A stretch of DNA of 64,000 bases, taken from contig NC_087064.1 in assembly GCF_963678635.1 (NCBI RefSeq), forward strand, positions 50,019,346 to 50,083,345, given 5' to 3'. Below are positions 44,501-57,900 of this stretch, piece by piece (within the stretch, counting starts at the first letter, position 1; each line of letters begins with the position of its first letter). The notes beneath the pieces are model-generated. The model was not told where the DNA came from, ran no database searches, and saw only the letters and a list, made by a program, of their open reading frames with translations. Origin of the DNA: Symsagittifera roscoffensis. Taxonomy: Eukaryota; Xenacoelomorpha; Acoela; Convolutidae. The position numbers and the translations under genes were made by a program.

Positions 44501-46104
44501 TGCCATTCCTTTGGCGAGTTAGTTAAAGCAGCAACGCCCTCAGCGATACCTTGCCTCACTAAACCGGGCCCCAGTTTTGCAATCCCGTGGGCAGAGTAAT
44601 TGAATTAGCATCGCCCTCAGCCGAACCTTGCTTCGCTCTATCCTGCCTCAAGTTTTGCAATTCCTGTGGGCAGAGTAGTTATAATAGCAATGCCCTCAGC
44701 GATACCTTGGCTCACTATGCTGTGCCTCAGTTTTGCGATCCCGTGGGCAGATAGTTAAATTAGCAACGCCCTTAGCCAGATCTTGCCTACTATGCAGTGC
44801 CCCAGTTTTGCGATCACGTGGGCAGAGTCATTAAATAAGCAACGCCCGCAGCCGAACTTTGCCTCGCTATACCCTGACCCAAATTTGCAATTCCTGTGGG
44901 CAGAGAAGTTATATTAGCAACGCCCTCAGTCAAACCTTGCCTCACTATGCTCTGCCCCTGTTTTGCCATCCCGTGGGCAGAGTATTTAAATTAGCAACGC
45001 CCCCAGCCATACTTGACTCACTATTTCGTGCCTCAGTTTTGCTATCCGTGGGCAGCGTAGTTAAATTAGCAACGGGCTCAGTGATACCTTGCCTCACTAT
45101 ACCCTGACAAGTTTTGTCATCCCATCGGCAGAGTAATTAAAATAGCAACACCCTAAGCCAAACCTTGCCTCGCTATACACTTCCCCAGTTTTGCCATTCC
45201 TTGCGCGGAGTAGTTGAACCAGCAACGCACTCAGCGATACCTCGCCTCACTATACCATGTCCCAGTTTTGCCATCCCGTGGGCAGAGTAATTAAATTAGC
45301 AACGCCCTCAGCCGTACCTTGCCTCGCTATACCCTGCCCCAAGTTTTGCAATTCCTGTGGGCAGAGTAGTTATTATAGCAACGCCCTCAGCCAAACCTTG
45401 CCTCACTAAGCTCTACCCCTGTTTTGCAATCCCCTGGGCAGAGTAATTAAATTAGCAACGCCCTCAGCCAGACCTTGACTCACTATTTCGTGCCTCAGTT
45501 TTGCCAACACATGGGCAAAGTAATTAAATTCGCAACGCCCTCAGCGATACCTTGCTTCACTATGCACTGCCATTGTTTTGCCATCCCGTGGGCAGAGTCA
45601 TTAAATAAGCAACGCCCGCAGCCGAACCTTGCCTCGCTATATCCTGACCCAAGTTTTGCAATTCCTGTGGGCAGAGAAGTTATATTAGCAACGCCCTCAG
45701 CCAAACCTTGCCTCACTATGCTCTGCGTCTGTTTTGCCATCCCGTGGGAAGAGTAATTAAATTAGCAACACCCCAGCCATACTTGACTCACTATTTCGTG
45801 CCTCAGTGTTGCTATCCGTGGGCAGCGTAGTTAAATTAGCAACGCGCTCAGTGATACTCTGCCTCACTATACGCTGACAAGTTTTGCCATCCCATCGGCA
45901 GAGTAATTAAATTAGCAACACCCTAAACCAAACCTTGCCTTGCTATACACTTCCCCAGTTTTGCCATTCCTTGCGCGGAGTAGTTGAACCAGCAACGCAC
46001 TCAGCGATAACTTGTCTCACTATACCGTGTCCCAGTTTTGCCATCCCGTGGGCAGAGTCATAAAATAAGCAACGCCCGCAGTCGAACCTTGCCTCGCTAT
46101 ACAC
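41597..46104. repeat. 31-monomer (2,388-bp) tandem duplication in copy 1
   Basis: 41,597-43,984 is repeated at 43,985-46,104 with a constant shift of 2,388 bp (for example 42,471 and 44,859, 43,087 and 45,475). It diverges after about 43,716/46,104. The same pair is present in copy 2 at about 55,837-60,191, except that the first repeat there has lost two monomers. Confidence 0.88.
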
Positions 46105-46279
46105 TGACCCAAGTTTTGCAATTCCTGTGGGCAGAGAAGTTATATTAGCAACGCCCTCAGCCAAACCTTGCTTCACTATGCGCTGCCATTGTTTTGCCAT
46201 CCCTTGGGCAGAGTCATTAAATAAGCAACGCCCGCAGCCGAACCTTGCCTCGCTACACCCTGACCCAAGTTTTGCAATT

Positions 46280-48960
46280 CCTGTGGGCAGAGAAGTTATA
46301 TTAGCAACGCCCTCAGCCAAACCTTGCCTCACTATGCTCCAACCCTGTTTTGCCATCCCGTGGGCAGAGTATTTAAATTAGCAACGCCCCCAGCCATACT
46401 TGACTCACTATTTCGTGCCTCAGTTTTGCTGTCCGTGGGCAGTGTAGTTAAATTAGCAACGGGCTCAGTGATACCTTGCCTCACTATACCCTGACAGGTT
46501 TTGTCATCCCATCGTCAGAGTAATTAAAATAGCAACACCCTAAGCCAAACCTTGCCTCGCTATACACTTCCCCAGTTTTGCCATTCCTTGCGCGGAGTAG
46601 TTGAGCCAGCAACGCACTCAGCGATACCTCGCCTCACTATACCATGTCCCAGTTTTGCCATCCCGTGGGCAGAGTAATTAAATTAGCAACGCCCTCAGCC
46701 GAAATTTTTCTTGCTATACCCTGCCCCAATCTATGTAATTCCTGTGGGCAGAGTAGTTATATTAGCAACGCCCTCAGCCATACCTTGCTTCACTATGTGC
46801 TGCCACTGTTTTGCCATCCCGTGGGCAGAGTAATTAAATTAGCAGCGCCTTCAGCCAAACCTTGCCTCGCCAAACCCTGTCCCAAATTTGCCATCCCAAT
46901 CGCAGAGTAATTAAATTAGCAACGCCCTCAGCGATAACTTGTCTCGCTATACCGTGTCCAGTTTTGCCATCCCGTGGGCAGAGTCATTAAAAAAGCAACA
47001 CCCGCAGCCGAACCTTGCCTCGCTCTACCCTGACCCAACTTTGCAATTCCTGTGGGCAGAGAAGTTATATTAGCAACGTCCTCAGCCAAACCTTGCCTCA
47101 CTATGCTCTGCCACTGTTTTGCCATCCCGTGGGCAGAGTGATTAGATTAGCAACGCCCCCAGCCATAATTCTTTCACTATTTCGTGCCTCAGCTTTGCTA
47201 TTCGTGGGCAGCGTAGTTAAATTAGCAACGCGCTCAGTGATACTCTGCCTCACTATACCCTGACAAGTGTTGCCAACCCATCGGCAGAGTAATTAAAATA
47301 GCAACACCCTAAGCTAAACCTTGCCTCGCTATACACTTCCCCAGTTTTGCCATTCCTTGCGCGGAGTAGTTGAACCAGCAACGCACTCAGCGATACCTCG
47401 CCTCACTATAGCATGTCCCAGTTTTACCATCCCGTGGGCAGAGTAATTAAATTAGCAACATCCTCAGCCGAAACTTTCCTCGCTATACCCTGCCCCAATC
47501 TTTGTAATTCCTGCGGGCAGCGTAGTTATATTAGCAACGCCCTCAGCCATACCTTGCTTCACTTTGCGCTGCTATTGGTTTGCCATCCCGTGGGCAGAGT
47601 AATTAAATTAGCAGCGCCTTCAGCCAAACCTTGCCTCGCCAAACCCTGTCCCAGTTTTGCCATCCCAATTGCAGAGTAATTAAATTAGCACCGCCCTCAG
47701 CGATAACTTGTCTCGCTATACCGTGTCCCAGTTTTGCCATCCCGTGGGCAGAGTAATTAAATAAGCAACGCCCGCAGCCGAACCTTGCCTCGCTATACCC
47801 TGACCCAAGTTTTGCATTTCCTGTGGCCAAGAAGTTATATTAGCAACGTCCTCAGCCAAACCTTGCCTCACTATGCTCTGCCACTGTTTTGCCATCCCGT
47901 GGGCAGAGTGATTAAATTAGCAACGCCCCCAGCCATAACTCCTTCACTATTTCGTGCCTCAGTTTTGCTATTCGTGGGCAGCGTAGTTAAATTAGCAACG
48001 CGCTCAGTGATACTCTGCCTCACTATACCCTGACAAGTTTTGCCAACCCATCGGCAGAGTAATTAAAAAAGCAACTCCCTAAGCTAAACCTTGCCTCGCT
48101 ATACACTTCCCCAGTTTTGCCTTTCCTTGCGCGGAGTAGTTGAACCAGCAACGCACTTAGCGATAACTCGCCTCACTATACCATGTCCCAGTTTTGCCAT
48201 CCCGTGGGCAGAGTAATTAAATTAGCAACGCCCTCAGCCGAAATTTTCCTCGCTATACCCTGCCCCAAGTTTTGCAATTCCTGTGTGCGGTGTAGTTGTA
48301 TTAGCAACGCCCTCAGCCATACCTTGCTACACTATGCGCTGCCACTGTTTTGCCATCCCGTGGGCAGAGTGATTAAATTAGCAACGCCCCCAGCCATACT
48401 TGACTCACTATTTCGTGCCTCAGTTTTGCTATCCGTGGGCAGTGTAGTTAAATTAGCAACGCGCTCAGTGATACTCTGCCTCACTATACCCTGACAATTT
48501 TTGCCATCCCATCGGCAGAGTAATTAAATTAGCAACACCCTAAGCCAAATCTTGCCTCGCTATACACTTCCGCAGTTTTGCCATTCCTTGCGCGGAGTAG
48601 TTGAACCAGCAACGCACTCAGCGATACCTCGCCTCATTATACCATGTCCCAGTTTTGCCATCCCGTGGGCAGAGTAATTAAATTAGCAACGCCCTCAGCC
48701 GAAATTTTCCTCACTATACCCTGCCCCAAGTGTTGCAATTCCTGTGTGCGGTGTAGTTGTATTAGCAACGCCCTCAGCCATACCTTGCTACACTATGCGC
48801 TGCCACTGTTTTGCCATCCCGTGGGCAGAGTAATTAAATTAGCAACGCCTTCAGCCAAACCTTGCCTCGCCATACCCTGTCCTAGTTTTGCCATCCCGAT
48901 GGCAGAGTAATTAAATTAGCAACGCCCTCAGCGATACCTTGCCGCACTATACCATGCTCC
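46280..48960. repeat. 10- and 6-monomer higher-order repeats in copy 1
   Basis: A word starting ATGTCCCAGTTTT recurs at 46,645, 47,414, 48,184 and 48,645 (offsets of 769-770, 770 and 461 bp), that is, units of ten, ten and six monomers. The corresponding positions in copy 2 are 60,732, 61,503, 62,273 and 62,734. Confidence 0.85.
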
Positions 48961-51900
48961 AAGTTTTGCAATTCCTGTGGGCAAATTAGTTATATTAGCA
49001 ACGCCGTCAGCGATATCTTGCCTCACTATACTCTGCCCCTGTTTTGCCACCCCGTGGGCAGATTAATTAAACTAGGAACGCCTTCAGCCACACCTTGCCT
49101 CACTATACTCTGCCCAGTTTTGCCATCCCGTGGTGGGAGTAGTTAAATTAGCAACGCCCTCAGCCATACAAAGCCTCACTATACCGTGCCCCAGTTCTGC
49201 CATCCGTGGGCACATTAGTTAAATTAGCAACGCGCTTAGCCATACCTTGCCTCACTAAACCATTCCGCACTTTTGCCATCCCGTGGGCAGAGTAGTTTAA
49301 TTAGCAACGCCCTCAGCCAGACCTTGCCTTACTCTAATCTGCGCCAGTTTCGCCATCCTGTGGGCAGAGTAATTAAATTAGCAACGCCGTCAGCCATACC
49401 TTGCCTCACTTTTCCCTGCCCCAGTTTTGCCATCCCGTGGGCAGAGTAGCTAAATTATGAACGCGGAGGTGTGGAACATTGCCTCACTATACCGTGCCCC
49501 AGTTTTGCCATCCTGTGGGCAGAGTAGTTAAATTAGCAACGCCCTCAGCAAAATCTCGCCTCACAATACCGTGCCCCAGTTTTGTTATCCCGTGAGCAGA
49601 GAAGTTCAATTGGCAACGCCCTCTGCTATACCTTGACTCACTACACCGTGCCCCAGTTTTGCCATCCGGTGGGCAGATTTGTTAAATTAGCAGCGCCCTC
49701 AGCCGTACCTTGCCTCACTATACTCTGCCCCTGTTTTGCCATCCCACGGGCAGAGTAATTAAACTAGCAACGCCCTCAGCCACACCTTGCCTCACTATAC
49801 CCTGCCCCAGTTTTGCCATACCGTGGTCAGAGTAGTTAATATAGCAACGCCCTCAGCGATACCTTGCCTCACCATACTGTACACCAGTTTTGCCATCCCG
49901 TGGGCAGAGTAGTTAAATTAGAAACGCACGCAGAGATACCTTGCCTCACAAAAACGTGGCCCAATTTTGCCATCCCATGGACAGAGTAGTTAAATTTTGA
50001 ACACCCTCAGCAATACCTTGCCTCACCATACTGTACACCAGTTTTGCCATCCCGTGGGCAGAGTAGTTAAATTAGAAACGCCCGCAGAGATACCTTGCCT
50101 CACAAAAACGTGGCCCAATTTTGCCATCCCATGGAGAGAGTAGTTAAATTTTGAACACCCTCAGCGATACCTTGCCTTACTCTACTCTGCGCCAGTTTCG
50201 CCATCCCGTGGGCAGAGTAATTAAATTAGCAACGCTGTCAGCCATACCTTGCCTCACTTTTCCCTGCCCCAGTTTTGCCATCCCGTGGGCAGAGTAGCTA
50301 AATTATGAACGCGCTCAGTGGAACGTTGCCTCACTATACCGTGCCCCAGTTTTGCCATCCTGTGGGCAGAGTAGTTAAATTAGCAACGCCCTCAGCAAAA
50401 TCTCGCCTCACAATACCGTGCCCCAGTTTGTTATCCCGTGAGCAGAGAAGTTCAATTGGCAACGCTCTCTGCTATACCTTGACTCACTACACCGTGCCCC
50501 AGTTTTTCCATCCTCTTGGCAGATTTGTTAAATTAGCAGCGCCCTCAGCCGTACCTTGCCTAACAATACCGTGCCCCAGTTTTGTTATCCCGTGGGCAGA
50601 GTAGTTAAATTGGCAACGCCCTCAGCCACACCTTGCCTCACTTTACCCTGCCCCAGTTTTGCTATACCGTTGGCAGAGTAGTTAACATAGCAACGCCCTC
50701 AGCGATACCTTGCCTCACCATAATGTACCCCAGTTTTGCCATCCCGTGGGCAGAGTAGTTAAATTAGTAACGCCCGCAGAGATACCTTGCCTAACTAAAA
50801 CGTGCCCCAGTTCTGCCATCCCGTGGACAGAGTAGTTAATTTATTAACGCCCCCAGCGATACCTTGGCTCACTTTACCGTGCCCCAGTTTTGCCATCCTG
50901 TGGGCAGGGTAGTTAAATTAGCAACGACCTCAGCGTTGAATGCCTCACAATACCGTGCTCCAGTTTTGTTATCCTGTGAGCAGAGTAGTTAAATCGGCAA
51001 CGCCCTCTGCTACAATTTGACTCACTATACCATGCCCCAGTTTTGCCATCCGGTGGGCAGATTTGTTAATTTAGCAGCGCCCTCAGCCATACCTTGCCTC
51101 ATTATACTCTGCCCCGTTTTGCCATTTCATGGGCAGAGTAATTAAACTAGCAACGCCCTCAGCCACACCTTGCCTCACTATACCCTGCCCCAGTTTTGCC
51201 ATACCGTGGGCAGAGTAGTTAAAATAGCAACGCCCTCAACGACACCTTGCCTCACCATACCGTGCCCCAGTTTTGTCATCCCGTGGGCAGAGTAGTTAAA
51301 TAGAAACGCCCGCAGCGATACCTTGCCTCACTAAAACGTGGCCCAAATTTGCCATCCCATGTACAGAGTAAATAAATTTTGAACACCCTCAGCGATACCT
51401 TGCCTCACTATACAGTGCCCCAGTTTTGCCATCCTGTGGGCAGAGTAGTTAAATTAGCAACGCCCTCAGCGATATCTTGCCTCACAATACCGTGCCCCAG
51501 TTTTGTTATCCTGTGAGCAGAGTAATAAATCAGCAACGCCCTCTTCTATACCTTGACTCATTTTACCGTACCCCAGTTTTACCATCCGGTGGGCAGATTT
51601 GTTGAATTAGCAGCGCGCTCAGCCATACCTTACCTCACTATACTGTGCCCTGTTTTGCAATCCTGTGGGCAGAGTTGTTAAATTAGGAGCGCCCTCAGCC
51701 ATACCTTGCCTCATTATACCGTGCCCCAGTTCTGCTATCCCGAGGGCAGAGTAGTTAAAATAGCACCGCCCTCAGCCTTACCTTGCCTCACTATATCCTG
51801 ACCCAGTTTTGCCATCTCGTGGGCAGTGTAGTCAAGTTTGCAATCCCCTTAGCGATACCGTGACTTAGTTTTGTGATCGCGTGGGCAGAATAGTTAAGTT

Positions 51901-51969
51901 ATCAACCCTCTTAGAGATAACTTGCCTCACTATGCTGTGTCCCAGTTTTGCGATCCCGTGGGCAGAGTA

Positions 51970-54900
51970 GTTAAATCAGCGACGCCCTCAGCCGTACCTT
52001 GCCTCGCTATAACCTGCCCCAAGTTGTGCAATTCCTATGGGCAGAGTAGTTATATTAGCAACACCCTCAGGCAAACCTTGCCTCACTGTACTCTACCCCT
52101 GTTTCGCCACCCCGTTGGCAGAGTAACTAAGTTAGCAACGATCTCAGCCAGACCTTGACTCACTATTTTGTGCCTCATTATTCCCATCACATTGGCAAAG
52201 TAATTAAAGTAGCAACGCCCTCAGCAATACCTTGCCTCACTATACCGTGCCGCAAGTTGTGCAATTCCTGTGGGCAGAGTAGTTATATTAGCAACGCCGA
52301 CAGCCATACCTTGCCTCAATATACTCTGCCTCTGTTTTGCCTCCCCGTGGGCAGAGATATTAAACTAGCAACGCCCTCAGCCACACCTTGCCTCACCATA
52401 TGCTGCCCCAGTTTTGCCATACCGTGGGCAAGAGTAATCATTATAACGACGACCTCAGCGATACCTTGCCTCACTATACCGTGCCCAAGTCTTGCCATCC
52501 CGTAGGCAGAGTAGTTAAATTAGAAACGCCCGCAGCGATACGTTGCCTCACTAAAACGTGCCCCAGTTTCGCCATCCTCTGGACGAAGTAGTTAACTTAA
52601 AAACACCCTCAGCGATACCTTGCCTCACTATACCGTGCCCCAGTTTTGCAATCCCGTGGGCAGAGTAATTAAATAAGCAACATCCTCAACCGAACCTTGC
52701 TTCGCTATACCCTGCCGCAAGTTTTGCATTTCCTTGCAGAGTAGTTTCAATAGCAATGCCCTCAGCGATAACTTGCCTCACTATGCTGTGCCCCAGTTTT
52801 GCCATCCCGTGGCAGAGTAGTTAAATTAGAATTGCCCGCAGCGGTACGTTGCCTCACTAAAATGTGCCCCAGTTTTGCCATCACGGGTGCAGAGTAAATA
52901 AATTAGCAACGCTTCCAGCCAAACCTTGCCTCGCTATACCCTGCCCCAGTTTTGCCATTACCTCGGGCGGAGTAGTTAAATCAGCAACGCCCTCAGCGAT
53001 AGCTTGTCTCACTATACTGTGTCCCAGTTTTGCCATCACGTGTGCAGAGTAATTAAATCAGCAACGCCCTCAGCCGTACCTTGCCTCGCTATACCCTGCC
53101 CCAAGTTTTGCAATTCCTGTGGGCAGAGTAGTTTAATTATCAACGCCCTCAGCCAAAACTTGCCTCACTGTGCTCTACCCCTGTTTTGCCATCCCTTGGG
53201 AAGAGTATTTAAATTAGCAACGACATCAGCCAGACCTTGACTCACTATTTCGTGCCGCAATTTGTGCAATTCCTGTGTGCAGAGTAGTTATATTAGCAAC
53301 GCACTCAGCCACACCTTGCCTCACTATACCTGCCCCAGTTTTGCCATACCGTGGGCAGAGTAGTTAATACAGCAACGCCCTCAGCGATATCTTGCCTCAC
53401 TATACTCTACCCCTGTTTCGCCACCCCGTTGGCAGAGTAACTAAGTTAGCAACGATCTCAGCCAGACCTTGACTCACTATTTTGTGCCTCATTATTGCCA
53501 TCACATTGGCAAAGTAATTAAAGTAGCAACGCCCTCAGCAATACCTTGCCTCACTATACCGTGCCGCAAGTTGTGCAATTCCTGTGGGCAGAGTAGTTAT
53601 ATTAGCAACGCCGACAGCCATACCTTGCCTCAATATACTCTGCCTCTGTTTTGCCTCCCCGTGGGCAGAGATATTAAACTAGCAACGCCCTCAGCCACAC
53701 CTTGCCTCACCATATGCTGCCCCAGTTTTGCCATACCGTGGGCAAGAGTAATCATTATAACGACGACCTCAGCGATACCTTGCCTCACTATACCGTGCCC
53801 AAGTCTTGCCATCCCGTAGGCAGAGTAGTTAAATTAGAAACGCCCGCAGCGATACGTTGCCTCACTAAAACGTGCCCCAGTTTCGCCATCCCCTGGACGA
53901 AGTAGTTAACTTAAAAACACCCTCAGCGATACCTTGCCTCACTATACCGTGCCCCAGTTTTGCAATCCCGTGGGCAGAGTAATTAAATAAGCAACATCCT
54001 CAACCGAACCTTGCTTCGCTATACCCTGCCGCAAGTTTTGCATTTCCTTGCAGAGTAGTTTCAATAGCAATGCCCTCAGCGATAACTTGCCTCACTATGC
54101 TGTGCCCCAGTTTTGCCATCCCGTGGCAGAGTAGTTAAATTAGAATTGCCCGCAGCGGTACGTTGCCTCACTAAAATGTGCCCCAGTTTTGCCATCACGG
54201 GTGCAGAGTAAATAAATTAGCAACGCTTCCAGCCAAACCTTGCCTCGCTATACCCTGCCCCAGTTTTGCCATTACCTCGGGCGGAGTAGTTAAATCAGCA
54301 ACGCCCTCAGCGATAGCTTGTCTCACTATACTGTGTCCCAGTTTTGCCATCACGTGTGCAGAGTAATTAAATCAGCAACGCCCTCAGCCGTACCTTGCCT
54401 CGCTATACCCTGCCCCAAGTTTTGCAATTCCTGTGGGCAGAGTAGTTTAATTATCAACGCCCTCAGCCAAAACTTGCCTCACTGTGCTCTACCCACCCCT
54501 GTTTTGCCATCCCTTGGGAAGAGTATTTAAATTAGCAACGACATCAGCCAGACCTTGACTCACTATTTCGTGCCGCAATTTGTGCAATTCCTGTGTGCAG
54601 AGTAGTTATATTAGCAACGCACTCAGCCACACCTTGCCTCACTATACCTGCCCCAGTTTTGCCATACCGTGGGCAGAGTAGTTAATACAGCAACGCCCTC
54701 AGCGATATCTTGCCTCACTATACCGTGCCCCAGTTTTGCCATCCCGTGGGCAGATTAGTTAAATTAGAATTGCCCGCAGCGGTACGTTGCCTCGCTAAAA
54801 CGTTCCCCAGTTTTGCCATCCCCTGGACAAATATTTAACTTAAAAACGCTCTCAGCGATACCTTGCCTCACTAAACCCTGTCCCATTTTTGCCATCCGGG

Positions 54901-57900
54901 GTGCAGAGTAAATAAATTAGCAACGCTTCCAGCCAAACCTTGCCTCGCTATACCCTGCACCAGTTTTGCCATTACCTCGGGCGGAGTAGTTAAATCAGCA
55001 ACGCCCTCAGCGATGGCTTGTCTCACTATACTGTGTCCCAGTTTTGCCATCACGTGTGCAGAGTAATTAAATAAGCAACGCCCTCAGCCGTACCTTGCCT
55101 CGCTATACCCTGCCCCAAGTTTTGCAATTCCTGTGGGCAGAGTAGTTTAATTATCAACGCCCTCAGCCAAAACTTGCCTCACTGTGCTCTACCCCTGTTT
55201 TGTCATCCCTTGGGCAGAGTATTTAAATTAGCAACGCCCTCAGCCAGACCTTGACTCACTATTTTGTACCGCAAGTTGTGCAATTCCTGTGTGCAGAGTA
55301 GTTATATTAGCAACGCCCTCAGCCACACCTTGCCTCACTATACCTGCCCCAGTTTTGCCATACCGTGGGCAGAGTAGTTATTATAGCAACACCCTCAGCG
55401 ATATCTTGCCTCACTATACCGTGCCCCACTTTTGCCATCCCGTGGGAAGAGTAGTTGAATTAGAATTGCCCGCAGCGGTACGTTGCCTCACTAAAACGTG
55501 CCCCAATTTTGCCATCCCCTGGACAAAGTATTTAACTTAAAAACGCTCTCAGCGATACCTTACCTCACTAAACCCTGCCCCATTTTTGCCATCCCGGGTG
55601 CAGAGTAAATAAATTAGCAACGCTTCCAGCCAAACCTTGCCTCGCTATACCCTGCCCCAGTTTTGCCATTACCTCGGGCGGAGTAGTTAAATCACCAACG
55701 CCCTCAGCGATAGCTTGTCTCGCTATACTGTGTCCCAGTTGTGCCATCACGTGAGCAGAGTAATAAAATAAGCAACGCTCTCAGCCGTACCTGGCCTCGC
55801 TATACCCTGCCCCAAGTTTATAATTCCTGTGGGATTTAAACTAGCAAGGCCCTCAGCCACACCTTGCCTCACTATACCTGCCCCAGTTTTGCCATACCGT
55901 GGGCAGAGTAGTTAATATAGCAACGCCCTCAGCGATATCTTGCCTCACTATACCGTGCCCCAGTTTTGCCATCCCGTGGGCAGAGTAGTTAAATTAGAAA
56001 CGCCCACAGCGATACGTTGCCTCACTAAGACTTGCCCCAGTTTTGCAATCCCGTGGGCAGAGTAATTGAATAAGCAACGCCCTCAGCCGAGCCTTGCTTC
56101 GCTATACCCTGCCCCAAGTTGTGGAATTCCTGTGGGCAGAGTAGTTATAACAGCAATGCCCTCAGCGATACCTTGGCTCACTATGCTGTGCCTCAGTTTT
56201 GCGATCCCGTGGGCAGAGTAGTTAAACTAGCAACGCCCTTAGCCAGATGTTGCCTACTATGCTGTCCCCCAATTTTGCGATCCCGTGGGCAGAGTAGTTA
56301 AATTAGCAATGCCCTCAGCCAAACCTTGCCTCGCTATACCCTACCCCAGTTTTGCCATTCCTTTGGCGAGTTAGTTAAAGCAGCAACGCCCTCAGCGATA
56401 CCTTGCCTCACTAAACCGAGCCCCAGTTTTGCAATCCCGTGGGCAGAGCAATTGAATTAGCATCGCCCTCAGCCGAACCTTGCTTCGCTCTATCCTGCCT
56501 CAAGTTTTGCAATTCCTGTGGGCAGAGTAGTTATAATAGCAATGCCCTCAGCGATACCTTGGCTCACTATGCTGTGCCTCAGTTTTGCGATCCCGTGGGC
56601 AGATAGTTAAATTAGCAACGCCCTTAGCCAGATCTTGCCTACTATGCAGTGCCCCAGTTTTGCGATCACGTGGGCAGAGTCATTAAATAAGCAACGCCCG
56701 CAGCCGAACCTTGCCTCGCTATACCCTGACCCAAATTTGCAATTCCTGTGGGCAGAGAAGTTATATTAGCAACGCCCTCAGTCAAACCTTGCCTCACTAT
56801 GCTCTGCCCCTGTTTTGCCATCCCGTGGGCAGAGTATTTAAATTAGCAACGCCCCCAGCCATACTTGACTCACTATTTCGTGCCTCAGTTTTGCTATCCG
56901 TGGGCAGCGTAGTTAAATTAGCAACGGGCTCAGTGATACCTTGCCTCACTATACCATGTCCCAGTTTTGCCATCCCGTGGGCAGAGTAATTAAATTAGTA
57001 ACGCCCTCAGCCGTACCTTGCCTCGCTATACCCTGCCCCAAGTTTTGCAATTCCTGTGGGCAGAGTAGTTATTATAGCAACGCCCTCAGCCAAACCTTGC
57101 CTCACTAAGCTCTACCCCTGTTTTGCAATCCCCTGGGCAGAGTAATTAAATTAGCAACGCCCTCAGCCAGACCTTGACTCACTATTTCGTGCCTCAGTTT
57201 TGCCAACACATGGGCAAAGTAATTAAATTCGCAACGCCCTCAGCGATACCTTGCTTCACTATGCACTGCCATTGTTTTGCCATCCCGTGGGCAGAGTCAT
57301 TAAATAAGCAACGCCCGCAGCCGAACCTTGCCTCGCTATACCCTGACCCAAGTTTTGCAATTCCTGTGGGCAGAGAAGTTATATTAGCAACGCCCTCAGC
57401 CAAACCTTGCCTCACTATGCTCTGCGTCTGTTTTGCCATCCCGTGGGAAGAGTAATTAAATTAGCAACACCCCAGCCATACTTGACTTACTATTTCGTGC
57501 CTCAGTGTTGCTATCCGTGGGCAGCGTAGTTAAATTAGCAACGCGCTCAGTGATACTCTGCCTCACTATACGCTGACAAGTTTTGCCATCCCATCGGCAG
57601 AGTAATTAAATTAGCAACACCCTAAACCAAACCTTGCCTTGCTATACACTTCCCCAGTTTTGCCATTCCTTGCGCGGAGTAGTTGAACCAGCAACGCACT
57701 CAGCGATAACTTGTCTCACTATACCGTGTCCCAGTCTTGCCATCCCGTGGGCAGAGTCATAAAATAAGCAACGCCCGCAGTCGAACCTTGCCTCGCTATA
57801 CCCTGCCCCAAGTTTATAATTCCTGTGGGCAGAGTAGTTTAATTAGCAACGCCCTCAGCCAAAACTTGCCTCACTGTGCTCTACCCCTGTTTTGCCATCC

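Larger units (their letters stand above)
39975..51969. repeat. Long higher-order unit of the satellite, copy 1
   Basis: An 11,995-bp stretch (about 156 monomers) whose monomer order is repeated from 51,970 to the window end. Equivalent points include 40,160 and 52,155, 43,087 and 57,174, 47,785 and 61,874, and 49,872 and 63,961. It contains its own nested repeats. Confidence 0.88.
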